Shown in pieces: positions 44,867 through 54,410 of a stretch of 64,000 nucleotides of DNA (the stretch's first letter is position 1; each line of letters starts with the position of its first letter). The stretch comes from Dipteris shenzhenensis (taxonomy: Eukaryota; Polypodiophyta; Polypodiopsida; Gleicheniales). Made by a program: the position numbers and the translations under genes. Location: assembly GCA_047967505.1 (NCBI GenBank), contig CM106541.1. The stretch is one strand, 5' to 3'. Under the pieces are notes generated by a model. The model was given only the letters and a program-made list of their open reading frames with translations, ran no database searches and had not been told where the DNA came from.

Positions 44867-45243
44867 TTGACGGAAGTCAATGCTCTTGATCATAATTAAG
44901 GAGCTTTGACCAAGGGTCAAGGCGCCTTAATTATAGCTAAGTCTCTCCAATCGAAGTTGGCACAACTCTCCAACCGAAGTTGGCACATCTTGGTTAACCG
45001 TGGTTAACTCTCTTGGCGCATGCCAAGTCTCGTTGACTGAAGTCAATACTCTCTGACCGTAGTTAGCTCTGTAGTTCTCTGGTTATCATAGTTAACCCTC
45101 TTGGTAATAAACCGAGTCTCCTCGATCGAAGTCAGGTTTACTTGACTAGAGTCAAGTATCTTTGATCGTAGTCATTTCTTTGACTATTAAAAGAACTCTT
45201 TGATCATAATTAATGCATATAAAACTCTTTAATTATGATCAAA
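44867..45243 (-). promoter_or_regulatory. Array of about 17 short palindromes with W-box-like cores in LTR U3
   Basis: Dyads of 14-17 bp recur about every 20 bp, separated by TCTC/CTCT. Examples: TTGACGGAAGTCAA (44867), TTGACCAAGGGTCAA (44906), CCAACCGAAGTTGG (44970), GTTAACCGTGGTTAAC (44993), CTTGGCGCATGCCAAG (45012), TTGACTGAAGTCAA (45033), CTTGACTAGAGTCAAG (45141). Several pair TTGAC with GTCAA, the core of the WRKY-bound W-box (TTGACC/T). The set also ends in an exact 15-bp inverted repeat (45199-45213 / 45229-45243). Located before the TATA-like stretch, it is a plausible enhancer. Confidence 0.75.
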
Positions 45244-45303
45244 TAAATGGTCAACTTTACTTTGACTTAGGATATTTACATTGTGGTGACATCTCCTCGG
45301 CTT

Positions 45304-45520
45304 CTATTCAATTGACCTCAACTGAAAAGCTTCCTTGTAAACATCCAAAAGCTGTGGATGTTCGGATAACATGTCTTCATCCATCCACTTGGCATCTAAT
45401 GCCGTATAATTCTTGAATTTTACAAGATATCTGTAAAACTCCTTGCCCTGAGGGCCTTTGCGTACAGTATGGTACACAATGACCTCCTTCAGCTAATCCA
45501 CTTCTGGTGGATCCTCTGAT
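45304..45520 (-). pseudogene. Gypsy integrase chromodomain
   Basis: Reads 'EVIVYHTVRKGPQGKEFYRY' followed by 'LVKFKNYTALDAKWM' and, after a short linker, 'LLDVYKEAFQ', then a stop at 45304-45306. The V.Y...R.G...YLVK(F/W)...W pattern is a chromodomain, used by chromoviruses to choose chromatin for integration. A stop just upstream interrupts the link to integrase. Confidence 0.75.
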
Positions 45521-45845
45521 ACTGGCTGTGTAGGCACTGGCTCCTAGAATTTCTTTAGAAAACTCACATGGAATGCATTGTGAATCCTCCAATGCTCTAG
45601 CAATGATAACTTGTATGCAACCTCATTTATTCTTTCTGTAAAACCTTGAAAGGGCCATAGTATCTGGGAGATAACTTTACTTACACTTTCTGTTTGCCTT
45701 AAAACTTGCGGAGCCTAGCTTTTTCAAACTTCAAAAGTATCCAATCCCCTTTCTTGAGATCTAACTGTCTCCTATGCTTATCTGCAGCTCTTTTATGTTT
45801 CTTTTGAGACCTTTCGATCGCTGTCCGGACTTGGCTGTAAGCTGT

Positions 45846-46620
45846 CTAGAGGTCTCTCACAAACTGATCAGCTGCAAATATTTCATCCTTGGTCCTTAGG
45901 ATAGGTGGCAGAATTACCCTCCCATAAATGACCTCAAAGGGGGCTTTCCCTGTAGAGCTATGTATTGTATTATTGCAAACAAACTCTACCAATGGTAGGT
46001 ACTTTTCCCAGTCTGAACTTGGGTCATCCACGTAGCATTTCAGCATATCCAATGCTGTAGAATTTGCTACTTCACTTTGACCATTTGTCTGGGAATGGAA
46101 AGAAGAAAAATTAAGATTCGTCCCCATGTTATCAAATAAAGCTCTCTAGAATAGACTGGTCATTTTGGGATCTCGATCACTAACAATGGACTTAGGCATT
46201 CCATGATGCTTAAAAATCTGTGCCATGAAAAGCTTACCCATATGATCTGCCTTTATGGTTTTGTGACCGGAATGAAATGAGCTTACTTGCTGAATCTATC
46301 AATGATAGTCCAAATCCCATCATTCCCTGACTTTGATCTTGGCAAATAAAAAATAAAGTCCATTGTAATACTTTTTCCCATGGTGCCTGAGGCACCGGAA
46401 GAGGCATAAGTAAGCCAGGTGCCTTCCGTCTATCATACTTCACTTTCTGACACGTGAGGCATTCAGTAACAAACTGATGTATATCTTTCCACATCCCTGG
46501 CCAAAAAGAAATACCTCTCTAGTGCTAGACTTGTTGCTGTAATTCCTCTGTGTCCAGCATAGGGAGGTGCATGGCATTCCTCCAAAATCTTTTTCCTCAT
46601 CTCCTGGGTGATGCATAGGC
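45846..46620 (-). pseudogene. Minus-strand gypsy integrase
   Basis: The N-terminal finger and linker are at 46494-46300 ('CLTCQKVKYDRRKAPGLLMP'). A frame change destroys the first part of the catalytic core. The later part (46127-45846) has 'GQSEVANSTALDMLKCYV', with the catalytic glutamate, and 'HSSTGKAPFEVIYG'. Stops and at least two frameshifts are present. Confidence 0.85.
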
Positions 46621-46645
46621 AATCATCTTTCATTAGATACCCATC

Positions 46646-47380
46646 TTATAGGGAAAAGTCAGTGGTGGATTGCCCCTCTTGCACTTGCTGTAAAATCTCA
46701 CCAAAATCTGCATCACTAGCATATTGCTCCCTCATGCCTTCTAGGTCCTGATGATAAGCAATGGTCACATTATTGACCTGGGGTCTTCGGGACAAGGCAT
46801 CTGCCACTCTGTTCCGAATTCCTGGGGTATGGACAATCTGAAAATGATACATTGACAGCATGTTTGCCCATTTCATATGCTCCTCGGAAAGCTTTGTCTG
46901 AGTCAAAAAGTATCTCAGACTTTGGTGATTTGTTTTAACAATAAAATCTGCACCCAAAAGATAGTGCTTCCATGTATGGATGGCATGACTTACAGCCAAT
47001 AACTCTTTCTCATAGATTTCTAGATATCTTTCTGCGTCCCGAAGTCTCTTGCTCTTATAAGCCACTATATGACCATTCTGATGCAATGCAGTCCCAACAC
47101 ATTCCCCACTAGCATCACAATCCACATCAAATGGTTGATACAAATCTGGAACGATTAAGATTGGCTCTGTAGTCAGCCTCTCCTTGAGTGTGGTAAAGGC
47201 TATCTTTTGAGGAATTCCCCATCTGAAAGCTACATTTTTCTTAGTAAGATTGTGGAGTGGAGCGGCTATATCTGCAAAATGCCTGATAAACCTTCTGTAG
47301 TAAGAACACAGGCCTAGGAAACTTCGAACTTCATGCACATTTTTCAGCTCTGGCCATTCCTGAATGGCACGGAACTTCAT
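46646..47380 (-). pseudogene. Minus-strand gypsy RNase H and reverse-transcriptase connection
   Basis: A 244-codon open segment: 'VRSFLGLCSYYRRFIRHFAD' (connection), 'FDVDCDASGECVGTALHQ' (RNase H first aspartate), 'YEKELLAVSHAIHTWKHYLL' (glutamate), 'VKTNHQSLRYF' (the usual TDH aspartate is N), and 'RNRVADALSRRP' (end). It is followed by a linker to integrase. The D-to-N change would weaken RNase H. Confidence 0.9.
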
Positions 47381-47418
47381 GCACAGTTTTCAGCTCTGGC
47401 CATTCTTGAATGGCACGG
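47327..47418. repeat. 46-bp tandem duplication inside pol
   Basis: 'aacttcatgcaca' begins at 47327 and again at 47373. The copies differ by two or three bases. As 46 is not a multiple of 3, it shifts the pol frame between reverse transcriptase and RNase H. Confidence 0.92.
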
Positions 47419-47993
47419 ATCTTTGCTGGATCCATCTGTATCCCATTCTTGGATATTATATGCCCCAGAGAATTGATTTCTTCTAGGAAGAATTCACTTT
47501 TCTTGCTGTTTGCATAGAGCTGATGATTTCTCAGCTCTTGAAACACTATAGGAAGATGTTCCTTGTGCTCTTCTTCGGACTTAGAAAAGACAATTATGTT
47601 ATTGAAGAAGGTACCAGTGAACTATCTGTAGGGTCGGAAGATACGATCCATCATCCTATTGAAGGTAGCTGGGGCATTGGTCAATCCAAAAGGCATCACG
47701 AGATATTCATATAACCCAAAAGTAGTGCGGAATGCTGTCTTGTGCACATCCTTAGGCTGTATCCTCACTTGGTGATAGCCACTCTTTAAGTCTATCCTGT
47801 TGAAAACTGAAGCTCCTTTTAACTGATCTAGCACATCATTAATGCGCGGAATAGGGAATCTATTCTTGATGGTCATTTTATTTAGTGCACGGTAATTGAC
47901 GCACATACGGAATGAGCCATCTTTCTTCTGTACTAGCAGTACAAGGGAACAAAAAGGAGAAGAACTAGGCTGAATCAATCCCTTGGACAACAA
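47419..47993 (-). pseudogene. Minus-strand gypsy reverse transcriptase
   Basis: Clear motifs: '[20 protein letters not shown]', '[20 protein letters not shown]', '[11 protein letters not shown]', '[15 protein letters not shown]'. The catalytic box, normally F/Y-x-DD, reads F-N-N-I-I at 47606-47598, so both aspartates are asparagines. A TAG precedes it. The following part (47546-47331) has 'GHIISKNGIQMDPAKI'. The enzyme is dead. Confidence 0.92.
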
Positions 47994-47996
47994 GTC

Positions 47997-48737
47997 CTAC
48001 ACCTGAGTCATAATCTCTTCTCGTTGAGTTGCACTAACTCTGTATGGGGGCCTATTGGGTAGCTCGCTTCTAGGAATGAGTTCTATGCCATGATCCTCAA
48101 GTCTCTCAAGGGGCAGCTCCCCTGGAAAAGCGTCGGAAAAACAATCTTTAAAATTTTCAATAAACTCAAATTTATTCTGATCTGCCTCACTTGTTTCGGC
48201 ATACATTTCCACATCTCTCTCTTTTACAAAAATCATGTAAGCTGAAACTGCAGACTTTATTTCTTTTCCAACAGAACTATTTGATACAATGGGAATAGTT
48301 CCCCCTATATTCCTAGCAACCACACGATATTATTTTCCCCTATGTACAAACTCCAGCACTCTTTCAGGAAGAGTCAACTTCATTGCCTTGCGATGAAACC
48401 AAGGCATACCCAAGACTACATCATGATGTTTCAGTGGAGAAATGAAGAAGTCTTCCTGATTTACATAACTCTGTATATGAAGACGGAGTTTCCCTATCAA
48501 GGGAGTGATTGGCAAAGGGTTTTCACAAAACATCTGATCGGCATCCAAAGCCCTGCCCAACTCCTCCGTCTTTATTCCCAGCCTTAGGGCTAGGTCCTCT
48601 GATATGAAATTATTAGTAGCCCTTGGATCAAATAAAATCAGCGCTTGCTGGTCTCTGACTTTGCCCCATGATAGCAGCAATTCTCGTTCTTCTAGGTTTG
48701 AAACATGACCTAGTATGTCAGGAATTCCTCCTGCCAT
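47997..48737 (-). pseudogene. Minus-strand gypsy protease and linker
   Basis: The retropepsin-like domain (48737-48330) has 'ALILFDPRATNNFISEDLAL', with the catalytic aspartate kept but the usual S-G changed to P-R, and 'HDVVLGMPW' near the end. A stop follows 'FVHRGK'. The linker (48323-47997) leads in the same frame to the reverse transcriptase, ending at a TAG that may derive from CAG. Confidence 0.82.
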
Positions 48738-48794
48738 CGGCTTTTGCGGTCCCTGTGGCTTCTCTGCCTCTTTTCCCTTCGTAGTTGAAGGCTT

Positions 48795-50239
48795 TTATGG
48801 GCACTGGGTAGCCACATGCCCCTCTTTCCCACACTTAAAGCATTTCCCATCTCTGTGAAACTCAGCTATCTGTTCAAGAGTGAATGGGGATTTGCCTTTA
48901 TAAGTCTTTGAAAGCTGAGTACCCCTTGGCTTTTGAGGCTGAAACCCTTTCTTTTCCACCTTGGGGTACTCTTTCTTTTCTGATTTTGAAAAATCAGTTT
49001 TCTTTCTTTCAGCATGTCCTGCATGCAAGGATAGTACTGTAGATGGATCTTGTAACGGCACAAGACTAGCTAGTGAACCTGAATGCATAAGGTCTTGAAT
49101 GTTCTTTGCCCCCAAAGCATTCACTACTACCTGGATTCTTGGACTGAGACCTGCTCTGTATTTTCTCATTTGGGTTCCTTTGGAGATCTTTTTGACAGGT
49201 GCAAACTTTTGGTTGTACACATCCACTGTATCTCTTGCATCCATATGCAAACTATCCCAATCTTACAGAACATGATCTCTAAACTGTTTAGGCATAAATT
49301 GTTGGTAGAAGGCTTTCTTGAAGTCCTTCCACTTCTTTGGGGTTGACCCATCTGTGGTCTGTGCACTCCACCATGCACTAGCTGTCGCTGTCAAGTGCAA
49401 AGTGACCATTCTTAACTTGGAGGATTTTGAAAACTTTTGTGTATCAAATGCAGCATCAAACTGCCTGATGAACTGCAATGCTTTGTCTGTATGACCATAT
49501 TGTCCATTGTAGGTCATAAACTTGGCAAATTTACCTCCCTCTTTGAATTCCTTGGTCTCTCTGGAAGACTTACTCTTCCTAGACTTCTTGTGTTTCCTTC
49601 TTTTCCTTGATGGTTTATCTGATAGAGAAGAAGATACAGAAGTCGAGCTCGAGGTAGACGGTGAAGGACTGAGAGATTGGTGATGATGCCTCGATCTCTT
49701 CCTGCTATGAGACTGTCCCCTATGAGATCTCTCTCTCTCTGGCTGTACACGAGAGTGTGCCTCTAGCATTGGCACATCATAGGCTGCATTAGGCATATTT
49801 TCTACTTGAAACAAATGCTGAGCCCTTGGATCCTTTATGAGATTTTCCATCTCTTGTATACGAGTGTGTACCATCTGCTCAAACTCTTGGTGAGTTTGTT
49901 GCACACTTCTCAGTTCAATACAATTTACAGTTAGCTCACAAGGTAAAGGATCAACCATCTTTGTCTTCTTACACATCTCTCGGATAGCATTATCTGAATT
50001 CTCATCTTGTGAGCTAACAAGGGTGCACTTAGACCTGAGGGCACAATCTCAGCTTCACTTAAGAGTTGTTTCTCCGTTTTTTTGCCTTTACTACCTGTTG
50101 TTCTTGTGTCTTGCACGAAAGGTTCTTGAACTGGCTCGTCTTCACTTGAATAATTAGTGTCGATGTTCACATCTTCTTGCATCTCTTCATCTTCATCGGA
50201 GGTACTTGCACAATCTGAACCACCAAAAATACTCTCCAT
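48795..50239 (-). pseudogene. Minus-strand gypsy gag
   Basis: The first part (50239-49980) is acidic ('SGGSD'-like, 'TSDEDEEMQED'). The second (49976-49263) has an R/S/K-rich stretch followed by the capsid-type 'ALQFIRQFDAAFDTQKFSKS' and 'WWSAQTTDGSTPKKWKDF'. The third (49250-48795) ends with the zinc knuckle 'CFKCGKEGHVATQC', intact CCHC, then a stop before the protease frame. Two frame changes are present. Gag would form the particle and bind RNA. Confidence 0.88.
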
Positions 50240-50266
50240 GTGCTTCGAAAATGCTTGACTAAAACT

Positions 50267-51032
50267 CTAAAATCCAACAAGAAAATAGGAACTTAGGAAA
50301 AGAACATGCAAATTATACTTAGCCTTACTAGGAGATGAAGATGAATTTTTCTTACCAAACCTCTTTGTTTGTATCGCATCTTCTAAAATTTGTTGTGTGC
50401 TTTGGGGATTGATCTCTTGTAGCTCAAAGTTCTTTTGAAAAAGGAGTACAAAAACTTTAAATGATACTTTCAGCACGTTGGAATTGATTAGTATCACTTG
50501 ATAAAACTTTATGTTTAGTCACAAGCAAAAAGGTAGTAGTAGGCTCAACTACTATCATATGAAGGCCAGGAACTCCCATGGTCAATGTCCAACCATGATC
50601 ATTTTTTGATTTTTTATTCTTTCCCTCCTCAAAAGAATCATCATTGCCAGTAGGTTTTGAAGCCTTTGGAATACGAGCCTCCATCTCATTTGAAGAGTGC
50701 TTACCTCTATGACCTTCTACTCTTGACGGTGTCGACTGGCTTTGCCATGGAAATTGTGTTGCTGCAAGAATAGGCTTTTTTATAGACTCTCTCCCTTGTT
50801 GGCATGATCTCACTTTGCTGTAGAGACTATTCAGGTGCAAGAGGCTCTCTCCTTTATGAACCATCATCCATGATTTATGGTACTTGTAATACCTAATTTT
50901 GTGTCGACCTTCTTTCATGTTAATACTTAAATGTTTTAAGTAGCTCAATGTATGAAATTTGATAGTTAAAGATAACCAATCTAAAGGGGAGTGTTTTAGT
51001 ATAGCAATGTGCAATGAATTTTGGGATAACAT
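50267..51032 (-). other. Unassigned sequence upstream of the gypsy gag
   Basis: A 191-codon open frame (51032-50457) has no recognised domain. Part of it (about 50,770-50,600) is rich in charged residues. It may be leader or a captured piece. No 5' LTR matching 45.29-44.39 kb was recognised above it. Confidence 0.35.
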
Positions 51033-51159
51033 GGCGGTAGCGCAGGATAGGTGGTCGCCAATGCGGTGGTTGGTTGCACACTAGGATATTAACAGCCACC
51101 AGCACAGTGGTCTGGTTCTATTATTACAAGATGAATGGATTTGTGGATGTGTGGATTCA

Positions 51160-51360
51160 TTATGGGATTTAATAAAACCAATGCGGTGGTTGTCTGGGAT
51201 ATACTAAAAACAAGCATGAGATTTATCGTTTGGGATTTACAAAAATAATTTAATAAAACTAGCGCGGTGCTTATTTGGGATATACTAAAAGCAAGCATGG
51301 GATTTATCGTTTGGGATTTACAAATACAAGTGCGGTGGTTAGTTTGGGATTTACTAAAAG
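51160..51360. repeat. 81-bp minisatellite (about 2.3 copies)
   Basis: 'aataaaac' at 51171 and 51252, with 'gcggtggtt', 'gggatatactaaaa', 'caagcatg' and 'atttatcgtttgggatttac' repeating in order. Confidence 0.88.
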
Positions 51361-51437
51361 AAGCAGTCTCAAATACAATTTGCATTTTTCAGGATAAGTG
51401 GAATATTGTTTCCTTGCAATGAGACTACATTTTCTTA

Positions 51438-51600
51438 GTACTATCTTAATCATCCTCGTCTACTACTCCAAGACACCCCAAGATGTGCTCATGCTTGTCT
51501 AAATCCAATTTGAAGACACTCTTGTCCTTCTTTTGTTGTAGCACATGTTGCATCTGGAACTTAATAGCTCTTACTACATGAAAGTACATAAATGTTTGTG
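51438..51600 (-). pseudogene. C-terminal exon of an unrecognised protein
   Basis: The minus strand reads 'KSPQTFMYFHVVRAIKFQMQ' then 'HVLQQKKDKSVFKLDLDKHE' and 'HILGCLGVVDEDD' and a stop near 51,450. It is clearly protein-like with an acidic tail. The upstream part ('SELFGTKTSKGGHNYELLH') lies inside the tandem unit next to it and is present three times. Confidence 0.4.
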
Positions 51601-52545
51601 GACTCTTATGTAGCAGTTCATAATTGTGGCCTCCCTTGGATGTTTTTGTGCCAAAAAGCTCCGACTACTACATCCCACTTCTCATAGGTTGTTCTCCAGT
51701 GCTATCTCAACCTTGTGCTTAGGTTTTGTGCACTGCAACAGAAAGTATGGATTATCTTTCTTGTTCTCCCTAGTAGGGGGTTGCATCATATTAATATAAA
51801 TAACTAGGGCTAGTGAAATTTGTGTAAAGTATTAAAGAGGGAGAAAAAGGAAGGGGGAGGAGGGAAGATCATAATAATGTATACATGAGAGTACACAAAT
51901 GTTTGTGGGGAAGATCATAATAATGTATACATGAAAGTACATAAATGTTTGTGGACTCTTATGTAGCAGTTCATAATTGTGGCCTCCCTTGGATGTTTTT
52001 GTGCCAAAAAGCTCCGACTACTACATCCCACTTCTCATAGGTTGTTCTCCAGTGCTATCTCAACCTTGTGCTTAGGTTTTGTGCACTGCAACAGAAAGTA
52101 TGGATTATCTTTCTTGTTCTCCCTAGTAGGGGGTTGCATCATATTAATATAAATAACTAGGGCTAGTGAAATTTGTGTAAAGTATTAAAGAGGGAGAAAA
52201 AGGAAGGGGGAGGAGGGAAGATCATAATAATGTATACATGAGAGTACACAAATGTTTGTGGACTCTTATGTAGCAGTTCATAATTGTGGCCTCCCTTGGA
52301 TGTTTTTGTGCCAAAAATCTCCAACTACTACATCCCACTTCTCATAGGTTGTTCTCCAGTGCTATCTCAACCTTGTGCTTAGGTTTTGTGCACTGCAACA
52401 GAAAGTATGGATCATCTTTCTTGTTCTCCCTAGTAGGGGGTTGCATCATATTAATATAAATAACTAGGGCTAGTGAAATTTGTGTAAAGTACTAAAGAGG
52501 GAGAAAAAGGAAGGGGGAGGGAAGATCATAATAATGTATAGTAAA
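51584..52545. repeat. Tandem triplication of an about 307-bp unit
   Basis: 'aatgtttgtggactcttatg' begins at 51591, 51944 and 52251. Copies two and three are nearly identical to copy one, including 'ctactacatcccacttctca' and 'ggttgcatcatattaatata'. The first interval is 46 bp longer because of an extra 'gtttgtgg..gatcataataatgtatac' piece. High identity points to recent expansion. Confidence 0.93.
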
Positions 52546-52866
52546 GGGATACAAGATTTGGGACACTTACAATTTATAAAAATATATAATTAATTAAAAA
52601 TCAAAAACTAAAAAGGAAAAATGGATTGGAATTTAAAAATCAAGATTAAAAAATAGAGGGGGTAGGGGAGGGAAGTATAAGTGTAGGCATTTTATAAAAA
52701 AAAGCTAAAAAACAAAAAAAGGGGGAGGTAAGGGGTATTTATAAATCAAGTAAGGGGAGGGAAATAAAATAACGAAGTACAAGCTTTGTGGGTCTTACCC
52801 TCTAAAACAAAAAATTAAACTACGAGTGAAAAAAGGGGAAAGGGGTGCCATTGTTGACCCAAGGGG

Positions 52867-52868
<2 letters not shown>

Positions 52869-52930
<62 letters not shown>
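52869..52930. repeat. (GT)n microsatellite
   Basis: About 31 uninterrupted GT units. Confidence 0.97.
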
Positions 52931-52932
<2 letters not shown>

Positions 52933-53118
52933 AGGTTTATCGAATGACTCATTGTGGGTGTATGTGTACATGTGTGTGGGTAAAAAGATACATCATCAAA
53001 GAAGAATGCCAAAAATAGCAAACCAAGAGTAAGGGGATAAGGTTAGGTTAAGAGGTTAAGATTACGTGGTTAGGTTTTAGGGGGAGTTGTGGCTAAAAAA
53101 AGTGATTCCATCGGAGAG

Positions 53119-53124
<6 letters not shown>

Positions 53125-53158
<34 letters not shown>

Positions 53159-53319
53159 AAGAAAATCTGTGTGTGTGTGTGTATGCGCGTGTGTAAAAGA
53201 GAATAGATATAGTGCCAATGTGTGTGTGTGTGTGTTGAGAAAAGGTGTGTGTATGTGTGTGTGTGTGTGTAAAAGGGAATAGATATAGTGTCAATGTGTG
53301 TGTGTGTGTTGAGAAAAGA

Positions 53320-53350
<31 letters not shown>

Positions 53351-53438
53351 GAGAATACATAAAGTGCAAGGGAAAGTGTGTCTATGTGTGAGTGTGTGTG
53401 TGCGTGCATGTAAACGGGAATACATAAAGTGCAAGGGA

Positions 53439-53475
<37 letters not shown>

Positions 53476-53476
53476 C
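53125..53476. repeat. (GA)n followed by four GT-bearing tandem units
   Basis: GA run at 53125-53156. Then four units start with 'gtaaa.g.gaata.ata.agtg' near 53,193, 53,268, 53,344 and 53,409, each followed by a GT run. The open frames through here are repeat artefacts. Confidence 0.9.
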
Positions 53477-54289
53477 CCTACCTCACCTGGGATGGACACC
53501 ACATGATGGGAGCAGGACACCCATCAAGTGGTGTCCTGCCCCACACCAAAAAGGAAAAAGAGAAAGAAAAATGTCTGCAAAAGGGTTTTCTCATTAGTGT
53601 TTCCAAATGGGAGGGATAAGTCATTCCTGAAACAGAGTTGTAAAAGATCCTCATCCAGCATTCATGCACAACTTGATAAGAGTTTAGCGAGCAACATGGC
53701 GCGTGGCTAACTAGCCAAGGGTTTCCAACGTGGCATGTGGTTAACCTAGCCAAGGGTTAACACGGTTTTGGGGGTGTGTGTTTAAAAAATAAAACATTTT
53801 AACGACATAGCACACGAAGCTCAAAGAAGGGTAGATTAAAAATTTTTCATTATATGGGTGTACACGGAATATGTATAAAATTGGTATAAAAATATTGAAT
53901 CCGTTAGGTAGTCCAGGCTCTAAGGTTAGGGTCCACTCACGTGCCACCATCCAAACAAAACTAGGTGTAATAGCATCATAGTTTCATATGGGTAGACAAG
54001 TAATGCCTGTTGTCCCTGGCTTATTATTGCTTTACCTAAGAACTAGACAACCATCTAGATTCTAAACCATAAGGTTTTATAGAGAAAATATCATGGCATA
54101 TGCCATATCTATTGATTTGAAGTACAAAATATAAAATGAGCTTTGTGTTATAAACTTCGAAAACAGGGTAGTCATCCATAACCCATGTGTGAAAAATAGG
54201 GAGGTGGTCCACTCCCATTGATGAAAACTTAAATCTCTTATGTGAACAAATACTAAGGGAGCTAGTATATATAAGTTCTTAAAAGATGA
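53477..54289. other. Intergenic sequence
   Basis: No supported gene. Two near-copies of 'gtggcta.ctagccaagggtt' lie near 53,703 and 53,738. Confidence 0.4.
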
Positions 54290-54290
54290 C

Positions 54291-54410
54291 TATATATATA
54301 TATATACATATACATTATATATATGTGTGTGTGTGTGTGTGTGTATACACACACATATATATATAATGTATATGTATATAGATATATATGTATGTATGTA
54401 TATATAACAC
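54291..54410. repeat. AT/GT palindromic microsatellite
   Basis: A (TA)n stretch, (GT)9, then GTATAC, (CA)n and (AT)n form an imperfect hairpin centred at about 54,345. Its outer arms are 'atatacattata' and 'tataatgtatat'. Confidence 0.85.

Larger units (their letters stand above)
44390..45291 (-). repeat. LTR of the minus-strand gypsy element (right end clear, left end approximate)
   Basis: Read on the minus strand, it starts TGTCACCAC after the purine-rich 'GCCGAGGAGA' that follows the pol stop at 45304-45306. It then has a palindrome-rich U3 region (45,243-44,867), an AT-rich TATA-like stretch (44,859-44,844) and an AATAAA signal (44,449-44,444). The order enhancer-TATA-poly(A) fits an LTR. 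The 3' limit near 44,390 is a guess, because the second LTR was not found. Confidence 0.6.

Noticed and set aside
53077-53520. 147-codon His/Thr-rich open frame
   Set aside because: Translation of GT/CA microsatellites.
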